Source of the DNA: Conoideocrella luteorostrata
Lineage: Eukaryota; Ascomycota; Sordariomycetes; Hypocreales; Clavicipitaceae
Assembly (NCBI GenBank): GCA_032433595.1
Contig: JASWJB010000610.1
Coordinates: forward strand, 1 to 11,712
Reading direction: 5' to 3'
Length of the DNA stretch: 11,712 nt
This document shows positions 1 through 8,625 of the stretch, piece after piece. A program made the position numbers and the translations under genes. The notes under the pieces were generated by a model that was not told the origin of the DNA, did not search any database, and saw nothing but the letters and a program-made list of their open reading frames with translations. The first letter of the stretch is position 1. Each line of letters begins with the position of its first letter.

Positions 1-127
1 CTAGGACACACACAGGATACATATAGGTAGCGAGCAGGCTAAGATACGTAGACTTTCCTCTCTCTTTATGATTAATGTAAACTCTATTGACGCTAGTTCG
101 CAGTAGCCACTAGGCCAGTCCATAACA
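1..127 (+). repeat. Left LTR-like direct repeat, partial at the window edge
   Basis: It matches 4825-4951 along its whole length without gaps, with six differences at window positions 28, 40, 58, 70, 89 and 116. Four of the six (28, 70, 89, 116) are CA/TG-to-TA changes as expected from RIP. Position 58 is a C/T difference before T and position 40 is a transversion. The copy ends CATAACA at 127. Its first eight bases, by comparison with 4817-4824, lie left of the window. It is far less AT-rich than the DNA after it and keeps many CA, TG and CG dinucleotides. PBS-like sequence is not evident after 127. Confidence 0.75.
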
Positions 128-189
128 AATATAATAAATAGGATTATAAGATTATTTTAAAAAAAAGAATATTAATAATATTTAATAAA

Positions 190-2943
190 ATCTATAGTTT
201 TAATAGAAAGTAACTAAAGACACTATAGGAATATATTAATAAAATATTAACTAAAGGCTATATATAAATATTAACTTTAAAAGTAAGATACCTTATTATA
301 TTTATACTAAAGAAAAATAAAAAGTTATATCTTATTATAGATTTTTAATAACTTAATAATATTATTATTAAGGATTAAATACCCTTATTACTTATTACTA
401 AGTTATAAGATTAATTACATAAAATAAATTAGTTTATAGCTTTAAATCTTAAGGGAGCTTATAACCTAATTTAAATTAAAAAAAGTAATAAATAAAAGAT
501 AGCTTTTAGAATAAAGTTTAGACTATTTAAATACTTAATTATACTATTTAAACTTATAAATATACTTATAATATTCTAAAGAATAATTAATAATATACTA
601 TAAGAATATTTTAATATTTTTATAGTTATATATCTTAATAATATCTTAATTTTCTTAAAGAATCTTAAAGAATATAAGGAATATATATATAAGGTTTTAG
701 TAGCACTTTAGAATATAAAGTTATTAATAAAACTAAAGAAAAGTAAGTTTTATATATAAAAAGTGGATTTCTTTAAATATATTATTTAACTTAATAAAAT
801 ATAAATAAAAAAAACAAAAGTTAAAGCTATTAAGGAATAGCTAATACTAAGAAATATTATAAAGGTATAAAGTTTCCTAGGATTTATAAATTATTATTAA
901 AGATTTATAAGGAATTTTAGAAAAATTATAATACTATTATATAAACTTATAAAGAAAAATAAAACATAGGAATAAAGTAATTTAGTATAAAAAGCTTTTA
1001 ATAGTATTAAAAAACTAATACTCTTAGAACCTATATTAATTATATTTAATCTAAAAAAACTAGTAAAATTAAAAACTAATGTATTTAATTTTACACTAAG
1101 TATATAAATTAAATAAAAAAATAATAAAGGAAAAATATATTTAATAGCCTTTTATTTAAAGAAGCTATATAAAGTAAAACTTAATTACCTTATTTATAAT
1201 AAAGAATTCCTTGCTATTATTAACTTATTTAAGGAATTTTAATACTATTTATTAGGCATAAAACACTACGTTAAGGTCTATATAGATTATAAGAATATTA
1301 CATACTTTTCTATAATATAATAGCTAAATAGATAATAAATTTAATAAGCAGAATACCTCTTAGAATTTAATTATAAAATTACTTATTAAAAAGGATTAAA
1401 AAACAGCAAAGTAAATACTTTTAGCTAATAAAGTAATTATAATATAAAAATACTTATTATTAAAGGATAATTACTTAAGTTTAATATACAAAGAAACTTA
1501 TAATAATAATAATTAAATATAATCTTTAAGGTAATATTAAATAATTTAGTATATTATTAAGTACTATAGTAAACAAAAGAATATATTAAATATATTTAGG
1601 AAGTACCTATAGAATATAATATAGAGTAGTTTAATGTACTATAATATAAAGGAAAAGTCTAAATACTACTAGAACTATAGAAGGAATACATAGAAATCCT
1701 ATATATATACCTTATTTTAAGATATTAAGGGATATAAAAAATAATAAATAAAATATAATAAAACTATAACTTCCCTAGACTTAAGAAAATTATATAAAAA
1801 GTAATTAAAAAATACATAGAATACATATAAAGTAAAGCTTCTAGGCATAAACCTTATAAACACTTATAACCACTTTAGGTACCACAAAAGCCTTAGGAAT
1901 TTATTGTATTTAACTATATTACTAAGCTACTACTATCTAAAGAACCCTTAATAAATATTAAATATAATAGTATATTTATAATTATAAATAAATTTATAAA
2001 ATATAGCTACTTCTTACTATTTAGAGAAGTAAGTAACGCAAAAAAACTAGCTTATATATTCTTATAAATAATTATAAGTAACTATAAATTACTAAAAGAA
2101 ATTATTTTAGATAAAGGAACTATATTTATCTCTAATTTCTAGTAAGCCTTAATAATATAATTAAGAATAAAATATAAGCTTAGTATAGTATATTACCTAT
2201 AAACTAATAAATAAACTAAAAGATTAAACTAAACATTAAAATAATACCTTTAATATTATATTAATTATAATTAAAATAATTAAGTAGAAAAATTACTAAT
2301 AGCTTAACTAGCTTATAATAGTGTAGTTATAGAATCTATAAAAACATCACTAGTATACGTAAACTATAGATATAATCTAGAAATCTTTAGAACGCCTATA
2401 TAAGGGCTAAATACTAAAAAAGCTATACTTAATATAGGAAATATATAAAAACTTTATAAAGAAATAAGAGTAAAACTTAAATTTATTTACACTAAAATAT
2501 AAAAGTACTATAATTAAAAAAGATTAAAGGGACTAATTTTCTTAGGGGGGAATATAGTTTACTTACTTTAATAAAATATTAAAATAATATATTTAAGTAA
2601 TAAATTAAATTATAAAAAATTAAGACCCTTTAAAGTAAAATAATAGATTTTAGAGAATAACTATAAACTCTTATTATTAATAATAATATAAATATACTTA
2701 ATATTCTATATTTTACTCCTTAAACTAACACTAAAAAACACACTAGCTAAAGAAGATATTAAAGTCTTAAATAAAATAAAATATAAGGTAAAATAAATAA
2801 TAAATATATAAATAAAAGGGAAATAATAATATTTTATTAAATAAAAAGGATATAAATTAGAAGAAAACACATAGGAATTAGTTTAAAATTTAGGAAACTA
2901 TAAGGCTATAATATAATAATTTAATTAGGGATAAGCACTATAA
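190..2943 (+). pseudogene. Ty3/gypsy pol remnant with C-terminal chromodomain (chromovirus type)
   Basis: All recognised parts lie in one plus frame beginning at 190, interrupted only by TAA/TAG codons of RIP type. In order they are: a pre-RT segment reading IYSFNRK; reverse transcriptase with a LNN-III-KD block near 350-380 (normally LNNITIKDRYPLP) and KGAYNL near 455; the active site YLDD now YLNN at 631-642; RNase H/tether with NYLIYNKEFLAII near 1185-1220 and a TDHKN-type motif now IDYKN near 1282; and integrase from about 1650. In the integrase core the first Asp appears as Asn near 1912, the second Asp survives in LDKGTIF near 2110, and the catalytic Glu is Lys near 2212. A GPY/F-like module (KKLRPFKVK) lies near 2610. 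Gag and protease are absent. It would have copied and integrated the element; it is certainly dead. The exact end is uncertain because stops are everywhere. Confidence 0.88.
2752..2931 (+). other. Degenerate chromodomain at the C-terminus of gypsy integrase
   Basis: In the same frame as the upstream pol, this segment reads with a YFIK.KGYKLEENT.E core, which matches the chromodomain pattern of an aromatic residue, then I/IKWKGY, then two or more acidic residues and NTWE. The Trp codons expected in WKGY and TWE are TAA and TAG, as RIP would produce. Chromodomains on gypsy integrases bind methylated histone H3 lysine 9 and steer insertion into heterochromatin, which fits a repeat-rich island. 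The identification rests on the short conserved core read by eye. Confidence 0.8.
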
Positions 2944-3320
2944 TAATATACTAAGGACCTTTATGCTTATGTCTTATAAAATAAACTCTTAATTTAAGAC
3001 ATTAATGCCTCCTTACTCCTATATATTATAAATAGCTTTAGATTCTTATTATTATGCTTTAGTAAGCTTAGCTTATTAAGCCTCTTCCTCTTATTTCTTT
3101 ATTTCCTTTAGTTTCTTTAAAGAACTTATCTTTTATTTTATTATTATTATACCTTTTTTATATAATTAATGTTTTATATAATAAAGTTATATTAAATAAT
3201 TAAAGGCCTTATCTATCTTTTATTAGTGTTTTTAATAATATTTAATAAGTAGCTCTTTAGTTACTTTTTCCTTATGCTTAAGGCATTATAGTTCCTTAGA
3301 GATTTAAGTAACTAAGAAGA
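2941..3320 (-). pseudogene. Degenerate Lys/Glu-rich, coiled-coil-like frame, possibly a DNA-transposase C-terminus
   Basis: On the minus strand one frame runs from about 3310 down to 2941 with only TAA/TAG breaks. It encodes a charged stretch including HKEKVTKELL, SSLKKLKEIKK, EEEA and AKLTKA, then ESKAIYNI. Such basic and acidic alternation is common at the C-terminus of fungal pogo/Fot-type transposases, but I see no DDE motif or zinc knuckle to prove it. It runs opposite to the adjacent gypsy pol and begins almost where that pol ends, so it belongs to something else, perhaps an element inserted in or beside the retroelement. Function is unproven. Confidence 0.35.
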
Positions 3321-3722
3321 AAGTTAAAAAGAAAGAAAGAATAAAAAAAAGGGAAAGAGTATATTATTTACTATTAGAGTTAAGAAACTATCGCAAGAAT
3401 AACCTAAGGAATAGTATAATAAATAATAATTTTTGTTTTTTATAGCTATATAAGGGAGACCCCTTTATTTATAATAAGAATATAGTAATACTTTAAAACT
3501 ATATTTAAAAATAAAAGCTAATATTATAGCATAGTTAATAGTAGATTTTAATTTTACTTAGGATTTCTTTATATAGTTAAGTATAGTGTAAATAATATAT
3601 CTCTAAGAGATATAGGGTAAAGGAAAGACTTATAGAATAATAATTAGTAAGTAGTAACTTATTTATAAAATAATATTAAGTCTTAAGGATAAGACTATTA
3701 AAGAGAGGATATTATATTATAA

Positions 3723-3759
3723 CCCTAGCTAGTAGGCTATAAAAAGGCTAGCTATAGGG
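3723..3759. repeat. Imperfect hairpin (CCCTAGCTAG ... CTAGCTATAGGG)
   Basis: The left arm, 3723-3732, pairs with 3748-3759 apart from a two-base bulge, and the loop is about 15 bases. It is more GC-rich than its surroundings. It could be the end of a small inverted-repeat element or a folded transposon terminus. No partner terminus was found elsewhere in the window. Confidence 0.5.
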
Positions 3760-3829
3760 CGCTAAACCCTTACTACTATATATAACCTACGAATAAAACA
3801 AGAGATATTTTATAGGAAAGCATAGTTAA

Positions 3830-3862
3830 GTTTACTTTAGTTTACATAAACCTTTAGTGAAC
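3830..3862 (+). repeat. GTTTAC repeat unit, copy 1 (RIP-altered)
   Basis: This 33-base unit begins GTTTACTTTAGTTTACATAAAC. Compared with copy 2 at 3885-3917, its first 22 bases differ at four positions, all A here for G there. That is the direction expected if this copy was mutated by RIP or a similar process. The last 11 bases are related in an inverted rather than direct sense. Confidence 0.65.
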
Positions 3863-3867
3863 CCTTC

Positions 3868-3932
3868 CCTATAGTATATATAGAGTTTACTTTGGTTTGC
3901 GTGAACTAAAGGTAAACCTCTTACTATATAGG
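3868..3932. repeat. 65-base imperfect palindrome containing GTTTAC repeat copy 2
   Basis: The outer arms CCTATAGTA and TACTATATAGG enclose the repeat unit at 3885-3917, which itself begins GTTTAC and ends GTAAAC. The whole could fold into a long imperfect stem. With copy 1 at 3830-3862 this makes a cluster of several GTTTAC/GTTCAC-like hexamers within 90 bases. Clusters of this kind occur as subterminal transposase-binding sites in DNA transposons and as binding sites for host proteins; which applies here is not shown by the sequence. Confidence 0.55.
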
Positions 3933-3939
3933 CACCACT

Positions 3940-4160
3940 AAATTACACTCTTTAGATATCTTAGATAGTTAGTCTTTAATTAGTTATTTAATTATTATAA
4001 TTATTTATTTATATCTATTAATTACTTAAACTATTGCAATGTAATATCTCTTTGCTTAGAACGTATGACGCCCTGTAACCTTTGCTAACATAAACCACGA
4101 CTTAGGTTTATCCCTTGGGAACTAACCACAGCCGTCACACTAGCTATAGATATATTTAGT
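3940..4160. other. Less RIP-mutated, gene-free patch
   Basis: Between heavily mutated blocks this stretch keeps many CA, TG and CG dinucleotides, most clearly from 4033 to 4143 (for example ACGTATGACGCCCTG and CCACAGCCGTCACAC). No long frame or RNA gene is recognisable. It may be unique-sequence or more recently acquired DNA, or too short a repeat to be targeted by RIP. Confidence 0.5.
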
Positions 4161-4187
4161 AGCACTTATGTTCTATAAGTCTTTGAT

Positions 4188-4206
4188 ACACTAGTTATAC
4201 TAGTGT
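4188..4206. repeat. Short perfect inverted repeat ACACTAG/CTAGTGT
   Basis: Seven-base perfect arms flank the five-base loop TTATA. No run of T follows that would suggest a terminator, and such short hairpins can occur by chance. It is listed because it falls in the hairpin-rich zone 3720-4285. Confidence 0.35.
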
Positions 4207-4260
4207 CTTACTTTCTTACTATTATTAAGCTCCTTATCCTTAAAGTTACTAGTAATAATA

Positions 4261-4816
4261 AAGGAGTATATACTATACTCCTTCTTTAGGTAGTTAATAA
4301 AAGAGTTACTAAGAGGTAATAAAGCTAGGTAAGTTAAAAATATAGTAAAAGTAAGGGAAAAAAAATTATATTTCTATAAAGTATTAATAAAGGTTATATT
4401 ATAAGTATAAATAAGGTATTTAATATAAAAAATTAAGAAATAAAAAGGTAATAGTATAGGAAAGAAAAGCTTCTAGAATAATAAAGGCTTATAAAAGGAA
4501 AGGGTAAAGCATAAAGTTATATAAAAAACTTTATAGTTTAAGAGAGGCTAAGAGTAAGGGGTTAAGTAGGGTTATAAGGCAATAAATATATATATAATAA
4601 TAAATAAGTGTAAGGCCCTATAAATACAAGTAGCACCTGCCCTATTACTAGCAAAGAATATAATAAGCCTCCCTAACTCTAACAAGGAGAGGCAAGAGCG
4701 TAAGAAGGGAGCTATATAATAGACTTAAGCTAGAAGCTTAGGTTATAGAGGTGCGCAAGGGATATCTAGGGAGCACCTAAACTAGCCCTGCCTAGCTACT
4801 AGCACGTGTCCTAGGG
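4261..4816 (+). pseudogene. Degenerate lysine/arginine-rich frame, unidentified
   Basis: One plus frame from 4261 to the edge of the right LTR-like repeat can be read through about fifteen TAA/TAG codons. It yields a very basic product, with stretches such as LIKELLRGNKAR, KVREKKL and ERVKHKV, then a less mutated tail from about 4600 containing NKCKAL and SNKERQERKKGAI. The tail has near-normal base composition. The charge pattern resembles DNA-binding or C-terminal tails of fungal transposases, or a retroelement Gag, but no diagnostic motif is visible. Because any frame in RIP DNA looks open once stops are ignored, coding status is uncertain. Confidence 0.25.
4262..4282. repeat. Perfect 9-base inverted repeat AGGAGTATA/TATACTCCT
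   Basis: Perfect nine-base arms at 4262-4270 and 4274-4282 are separated by TAC. The flanks extend the symmetry imperfectly (ATAA before, TTCTTTA after). It lies at the start of the lysine-rich plus frame. It may be a protein-binding dyad or a folded transposon remnant; no role can be read from it. Confidence 0.45.
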
Positions 4817-4833
4817 TGTTAACCCTAGGACAC
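4806..4833. repeat. Perfect 12-base palindrome straddling the left edge of the right LTR
   Basis: GTGTCCTAGGGT (4806-4817) is the exact reverse complement of ACCCTAGGACAC (4822-4833), with the four-base loop GTTA between. The right arm is the start of the LTR-like repeat, and the left arm lies outside it except for its last base. Where a gypsy element would carry a polypurine tract, this one has a hairpin. It may reflect self-primed or snap-back synthesis, or insertion next to a mirrored copy of the terminus. Confidence 0.75.
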
Positions 4834-4951
4834 ACACAGGATACATATAGGCAGCGAGCAGGCGAAGATACGTAGACTTTCTTCTCTCTTTATAATTAAT
4901 GTAAACTCTATTAACGCTAGTTCGCAGTAGCCACTAGGCTAGTCCATAACA
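4817..4951 (+). repeat. Right LTR-like direct repeat, complete, 135 bp
   Basis: It starts TGTTA and ends TAACA, the inverted termini usual for fungal gypsy LTRs, and bases 4825-4951 match 1-127 without gaps, with six differences. Three differences here (opposite window positions 70, 89 and 116) are TG/CA-to-TA changes, so this copy has been hit lightly by RIP. At 135 bp it is short for a gypsy LTR. The bases right after it (AAGGC) would be one half of a target duplication. It abuts a transposase frame that it interrupts. Confidence 0.75.
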
Positions 4952-5296
4952 AAGGCTTATAAAAGTAATTTATACTATATTATTTTATAGTAAAGTAAAA
5001 CTTTATAACCCTAAATAATTAAATAATATTAGTAAAGCTAATATCTTAGGTAAGTTTTAGGTTCTTTAATTAAATAATTTATTTTACTTTTTAGAACTTT
5101 TAATGTTTTCTTAAAGGGTATTATTAATAATAGCTACTAAATCTTATAGTATTATAATAAAGCTAGGTAATTAAGGTAATTTTAGTATAGTTAAGCCTAA
5201 GGTAATTAAATTTTCCTTATTTATATTTTACTTTAGGGTTAACTCTTAGGGTTAAAATAAAGTTAGCGCTTAACTCCTTATATTTAGTTATTTATA
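4952..5296 (-). pseudogene. Tc1/mariner-like transposase, N-terminal fragment cut by the LTR element
   Basis: Reading down the minus strand from about 5296, one frame with only TAA/TAG breaks runs to 4952. It contains KELSANFILTLRV and then YTKITLIT.L.YNTIRFS, which fits the paired helix-turn-helix layout of fungal Tc1-like transposases (a 'YTKIA..TGLSYSTVR' type recognition helix). A later IKEPKTYL-like segment and YSINYFYK fit the second helix-turn-helix, which normally reads like IRYALRK. The DDE catalytic half is missing: the frame ends at the border of the LTR at 4951, so the rest should lie left of the window, beyond the retroelement. The intact enzyme would cut and paste its own element at TA targets. 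Family assignment is by eye. Confidence 0.6.
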
Positions 5297-7200
5297 GTTC
5301 TAAATATTAATTAAGTTATATTAATTTTTTTCCTTTTATTTAATTAAGCAGAAATAATTATAAGTAATTATATATAGTTTTTTAATTAACCTAGGAATAA
5401 TAAGCTTACTAAAGGGAGAAATTAACCTCTCTTTTATAATCCTTATTTTATTAATTATTATTAAATTTTATAAGGTTATTATCTTAAAGTTAATATTAAA
5501 TTTATTATTATTTTTATAATAATCTTTATAAGTAAGCTTATTTATAGCTATATAGCGTAGGAACTATAGTATTCTTATTAATTATTTCTTATAAGTTTTA
5601 AGTTTTATTCCTAGTATTATTATAAGCTAGTTATATAGGTAAAGATTAAATAATTTACTTAGGATATATTTCCTAAAAGTATTATATTTAGTAAACCTTA
5701 TTAAATTTAGCTTAAGCTTTTTACTAATTTTATTAAGCTTAGTATTTAGTAAATTAACCTAGCCTTTAAATAGGTTTAGTAAAAATATTATACTTATATA
5801 TTTATATTTAAACTTATTTTTTTAGCTTATTATTAGTATTATTATAGTATTAAACTTATTATAATACCTTAGTAATTAAAGGAGTTATTACTAGCCTTTT
5901 ATAAACACTTAAAACTATACTTTATAATTTCTTAGCTATAAGTTAAAGAAGTATAATATACCCTTTATTTAATTAAATATAAATATAGTTTAATAATTTT
6001 TAAAATATATAAAACTAGCTATAAATTTTATTTTTCTTAACTCTTATAAAAGCACTAAAGGTATATATTATATTTTATAGGTAATATTTACTAGGTCTTT
6101 AATTTTATAAGAATATAAGCTTACTTTTATATTTTTCTTAAATTTATTAAGTAAGATTATTTAATTATTAAAGTTAAGTATTTATAAAAAAAATATAATA
6201 ATATATTTAAGTCCTTTTTTAATAATTTTTCTTATTATATTAAGTTTAAATTAATTTACTTATATACCCTTAAGGTTTAAGTTATAAATATACCTTATAA
6301 AGCTAAGTATATCTTTAAGGTAGGATTTTTATTATAACTTATTATTAGTTTTAAATACTTATAAGATATACCTTATATAAAAATTCTTAGTTATAAAATC
6401 TAAAGATATTAAGAAAGTAAGTATTAGCTAGTTTTACTAAGGTTAATATATAAATAGTTAATAAGTATAAAGGTTTTTAAGCTCTTTATATACTTTTATA
6501 TTACTTATATATTAAAAATTTATATTTATAGTTAAATTACTAACTATAATATATATAGTTTTTATAATACTATTGCTTTTAAAGAAAGCTACCTAGGATA
6601 CACTAAAAACCTTACTAAAATTAAGATAATAAGGCCTTAAGGGTATATTAATAGCTATAATTAAGTAATTAGTAATAAAAAAAGGTTTTATAAAGGGATT
6701 TTAAAATATTAGTAATAATTTTTATTTAAAGATTAAGGAAATTAATAACTATATAGGTATTTAAAGTATATAGAGATATTAATAAAAGAATAAAAGTATT
6801 ACTAAAAGGGAAAACTAAGCTTATAAATATATAGTATATATATAGAAAAGAAAGATTAAATAGTTTATAGTAATATAGTTATAGGTTTTAAATATATAAA
6901 GCTATAGTTAAGTAATCTATATATATAATTACTTTATTTAATATAAATACCTTTACTAGCTAGGCTAAACTACTATAAGCATTAAGGTTTATATTACTTA
7001 TAATTTTATTAGCCTTTAGTAATGCTAGTGCTTATTAATTAAGCTAGTATATATAAGTATAATTATTACTTCTCTTTATAAAGGATTTTAATAATTAACC
7101 TTTCTTTTACTTCTTTTTACCTTACTTATATCTTAATTTTTACTTTTTTTTTTATATTACTTTACTTTTATTAGTAAGCTTAAGCTTTATTATTTTACTT
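5297..7200. other. Heavily RIP-mutated repeat DNA, no firm gene assignment
   Basis: The composition is the same extreme AT-rich, CA/TG-poor pattern as the recognised elements, so this is almost certainly old repeat sequence. On the minus strand near 5590-5620 the string LPI.LAYNNTRN resembles the integrase segment before the last core helices of gypsy elements (LLPIAQLAYNS). Near 6900-6930 YIDYLTIAL could be an RNase H TDH motif. Neither is backed by a convincing run of neighbouring motifs. I see no LTR, terminal inverted repeat or target duplication that would define an element here. Confidence 0.5.
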
Positions 7201-7204
7201 CCTT

Positions 7205-8625
7205 TATTTAATTATAAATATTTTTATTAAGGTGCTATATAAGGAGCTCTTAAATATTATTAATCTTATATAAAATAATATTTTTAAGGCTAAGCTTACT
7301 AACTTAAAGCCTTTTTTTTAAAGTAATTATACTAAAGAATATAATACTTATAGTGTTTTAATTAATAAAGTAAACCTTTCTTAAACTATTTAATCTCTTT
7401 AAAACTTATATTAATTTATTTATTTCTTAGCTAAAATATACCTTTATAGTAGTTACTTATAATAGTATTAACCTTAGTATTAAAGGTATACTAATTTATA
7501 TAGAAATTATTATTTAAAAAAAAGTTCTTAAAGGAGCTTTAAAGAGGGTTTTTATATATTTAGGCTAGAAATTTATTTTATTTATTAAGTTAGCACTTAA
7601 TTAAGTAGGTTAAAATATTACCCTATAATTATATATCTAAAATTAAGGCCCTTATAACTATATACTTATTTTTACTAAGCTTTTTAGTTTAAATAAGTAG
7701 TTTTTCTATAAGGTCTTTAGGTATTATAAATAATTTATTGCTTTTCTTATTTCCTTTTATAATAAGTAAAACCCTTTTTTATATATTAATTATATTAAGA
7801 CTTATTAACTTTTAACTATAAAAACTAAGGAATATATATTATATTCTTTTTATAATTATATTTTTATAATAAGTATTAATAAGGGGTTATATAATAATTA
7901 TATTTAAAATAAAAGCTATATAGTCTCTTATAAGTAGTGTTATACTAAGGGTTATAAGTTCTAAGAAAAGAATAAGAAATATCTTAATATTTCTTTCTTA
8001 GGTTAAAAATAAACTATAATAAATACTAAAGGTCCTAGCTATAAGAATCTTAGTTTAACACACTATAATACTCTAAGGCTCTTTTAGGATATTCCTTATT
8101 TTTATAGGGATATAAAGCATAAGGCTACTTTTATTTAAAAAGGCTTTACTCTCCTTACTAATAAGTTAAAGAAAGCTAGTATTATTTTTTAATTTTTCTA
8201 TATATAGCACTAGTATTTATTAACTTAGTGTTTATAAATTATTTAATTTAGTAATACTTAATATACTTTTTTTTTATATTCCTGTATTTCTGTGATTTCT
8301 TAGGTAAGCTTCTTATGTTATTATATAAGTAGCTAAGTAAGCTACTTACTTCTTCTCTAAGATAAAGCTAACTAAAGAATATGCTTTATTTTATTATTAT
8401 AAGCTAGTGTTAGCTAAAATTAATTAATATATAGTATACTTAGTACTTATTACACTACTTTATAGTTATTTTAGGTAAGTATACTTTAAGTTATTATAGA
8501 TCCTAACTTATATACTTTTTAAGTAGTAATAGATTTTCTAAGTAACTAGGTTTAGTACTTAGTTTAGCTTAGTAATTAATTATTTAATTAAATATATTAT
8601 AAGGTATATAACTAAGTTAAAGTTT
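7205..8625 (-). pseudogene. Unidentified degenerate frame following the second gypsy integrase
   Basis: The minus frame used by the C-terminal end of the integrase at 8928 can be followed without a frame change down to about 7205, broken only by TAA/TAG. The most protein-like part, about 8264-7985, is charged and tyrosine-rich and includes INTSAIYRKIKK, YPYKNKEYPKRALEYYSVL and IFNLRKKY. The spacing of tyrosines may reflect former cysteines or histidines, but I cannot match it to a zinc knuckle with confidence. It could be a C-terminal extension or second ORF of the same retroelement, or the gag of another one. Open frames are cheap in RIP DNA, so coding status is tentative. Confidence 0.35.

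Larger units (their letters stand above)
1..4951 (+). mobile_element. RIP-mutated, gag-less Ty3/gypsy LTR retrotransposon (or composite) bounded by short direct repeats
   Basis: Two nearly identical direct repeats (1-127 and 4825-4951) flank a plus-strand gypsy pol remnant. The full right copy, 4817-4951, is 135 bp and ends in the inverted pair TGTTA/TAACA typical of LTRs. The left copy lacks its first 8 bases because the window starts inside it. The layout is not canonical. Pol homology begins only about 60 bases after the left repeat, so gag, protease and a normal primer-binding site are missing. About 1.87 kb without pol homology lies between the chromodomain and the right repeat, where such elements normally have only a polypurine tract. 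Either the element suffered an internal deletion and later insertions, or the short repeats belong to a composite unit. The target duplication cannot be checked because the left flank is outside the window. Confidence 0.6.

Noticed and set aside
3830..3932. CRISPR-like array
   Set aside because: There are only two units, with internal symmetry and no regular spacers, in a eukaryotic repeat context.
4820..4833. Telomere-like TTAACCCTAGG
   Set aside because: It occurs once, not in tandem, and is explained as the start of the LTR-like repeat.
6670..7000. Possible plus-strand coding in this segment when stops are ignored
   Set aside because: Both strands look equally open in RIP DNA if TAA/TAG are read through, and no motif series supports this one.
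7870..8160. A plus-strand zinc-knuckle-like reading suggesting a LINE ORF1
   Set aside because: The spacing of putative cysteines does not hold, and no LINE endonuclease or reverse transcriptase follows on the plus strand.
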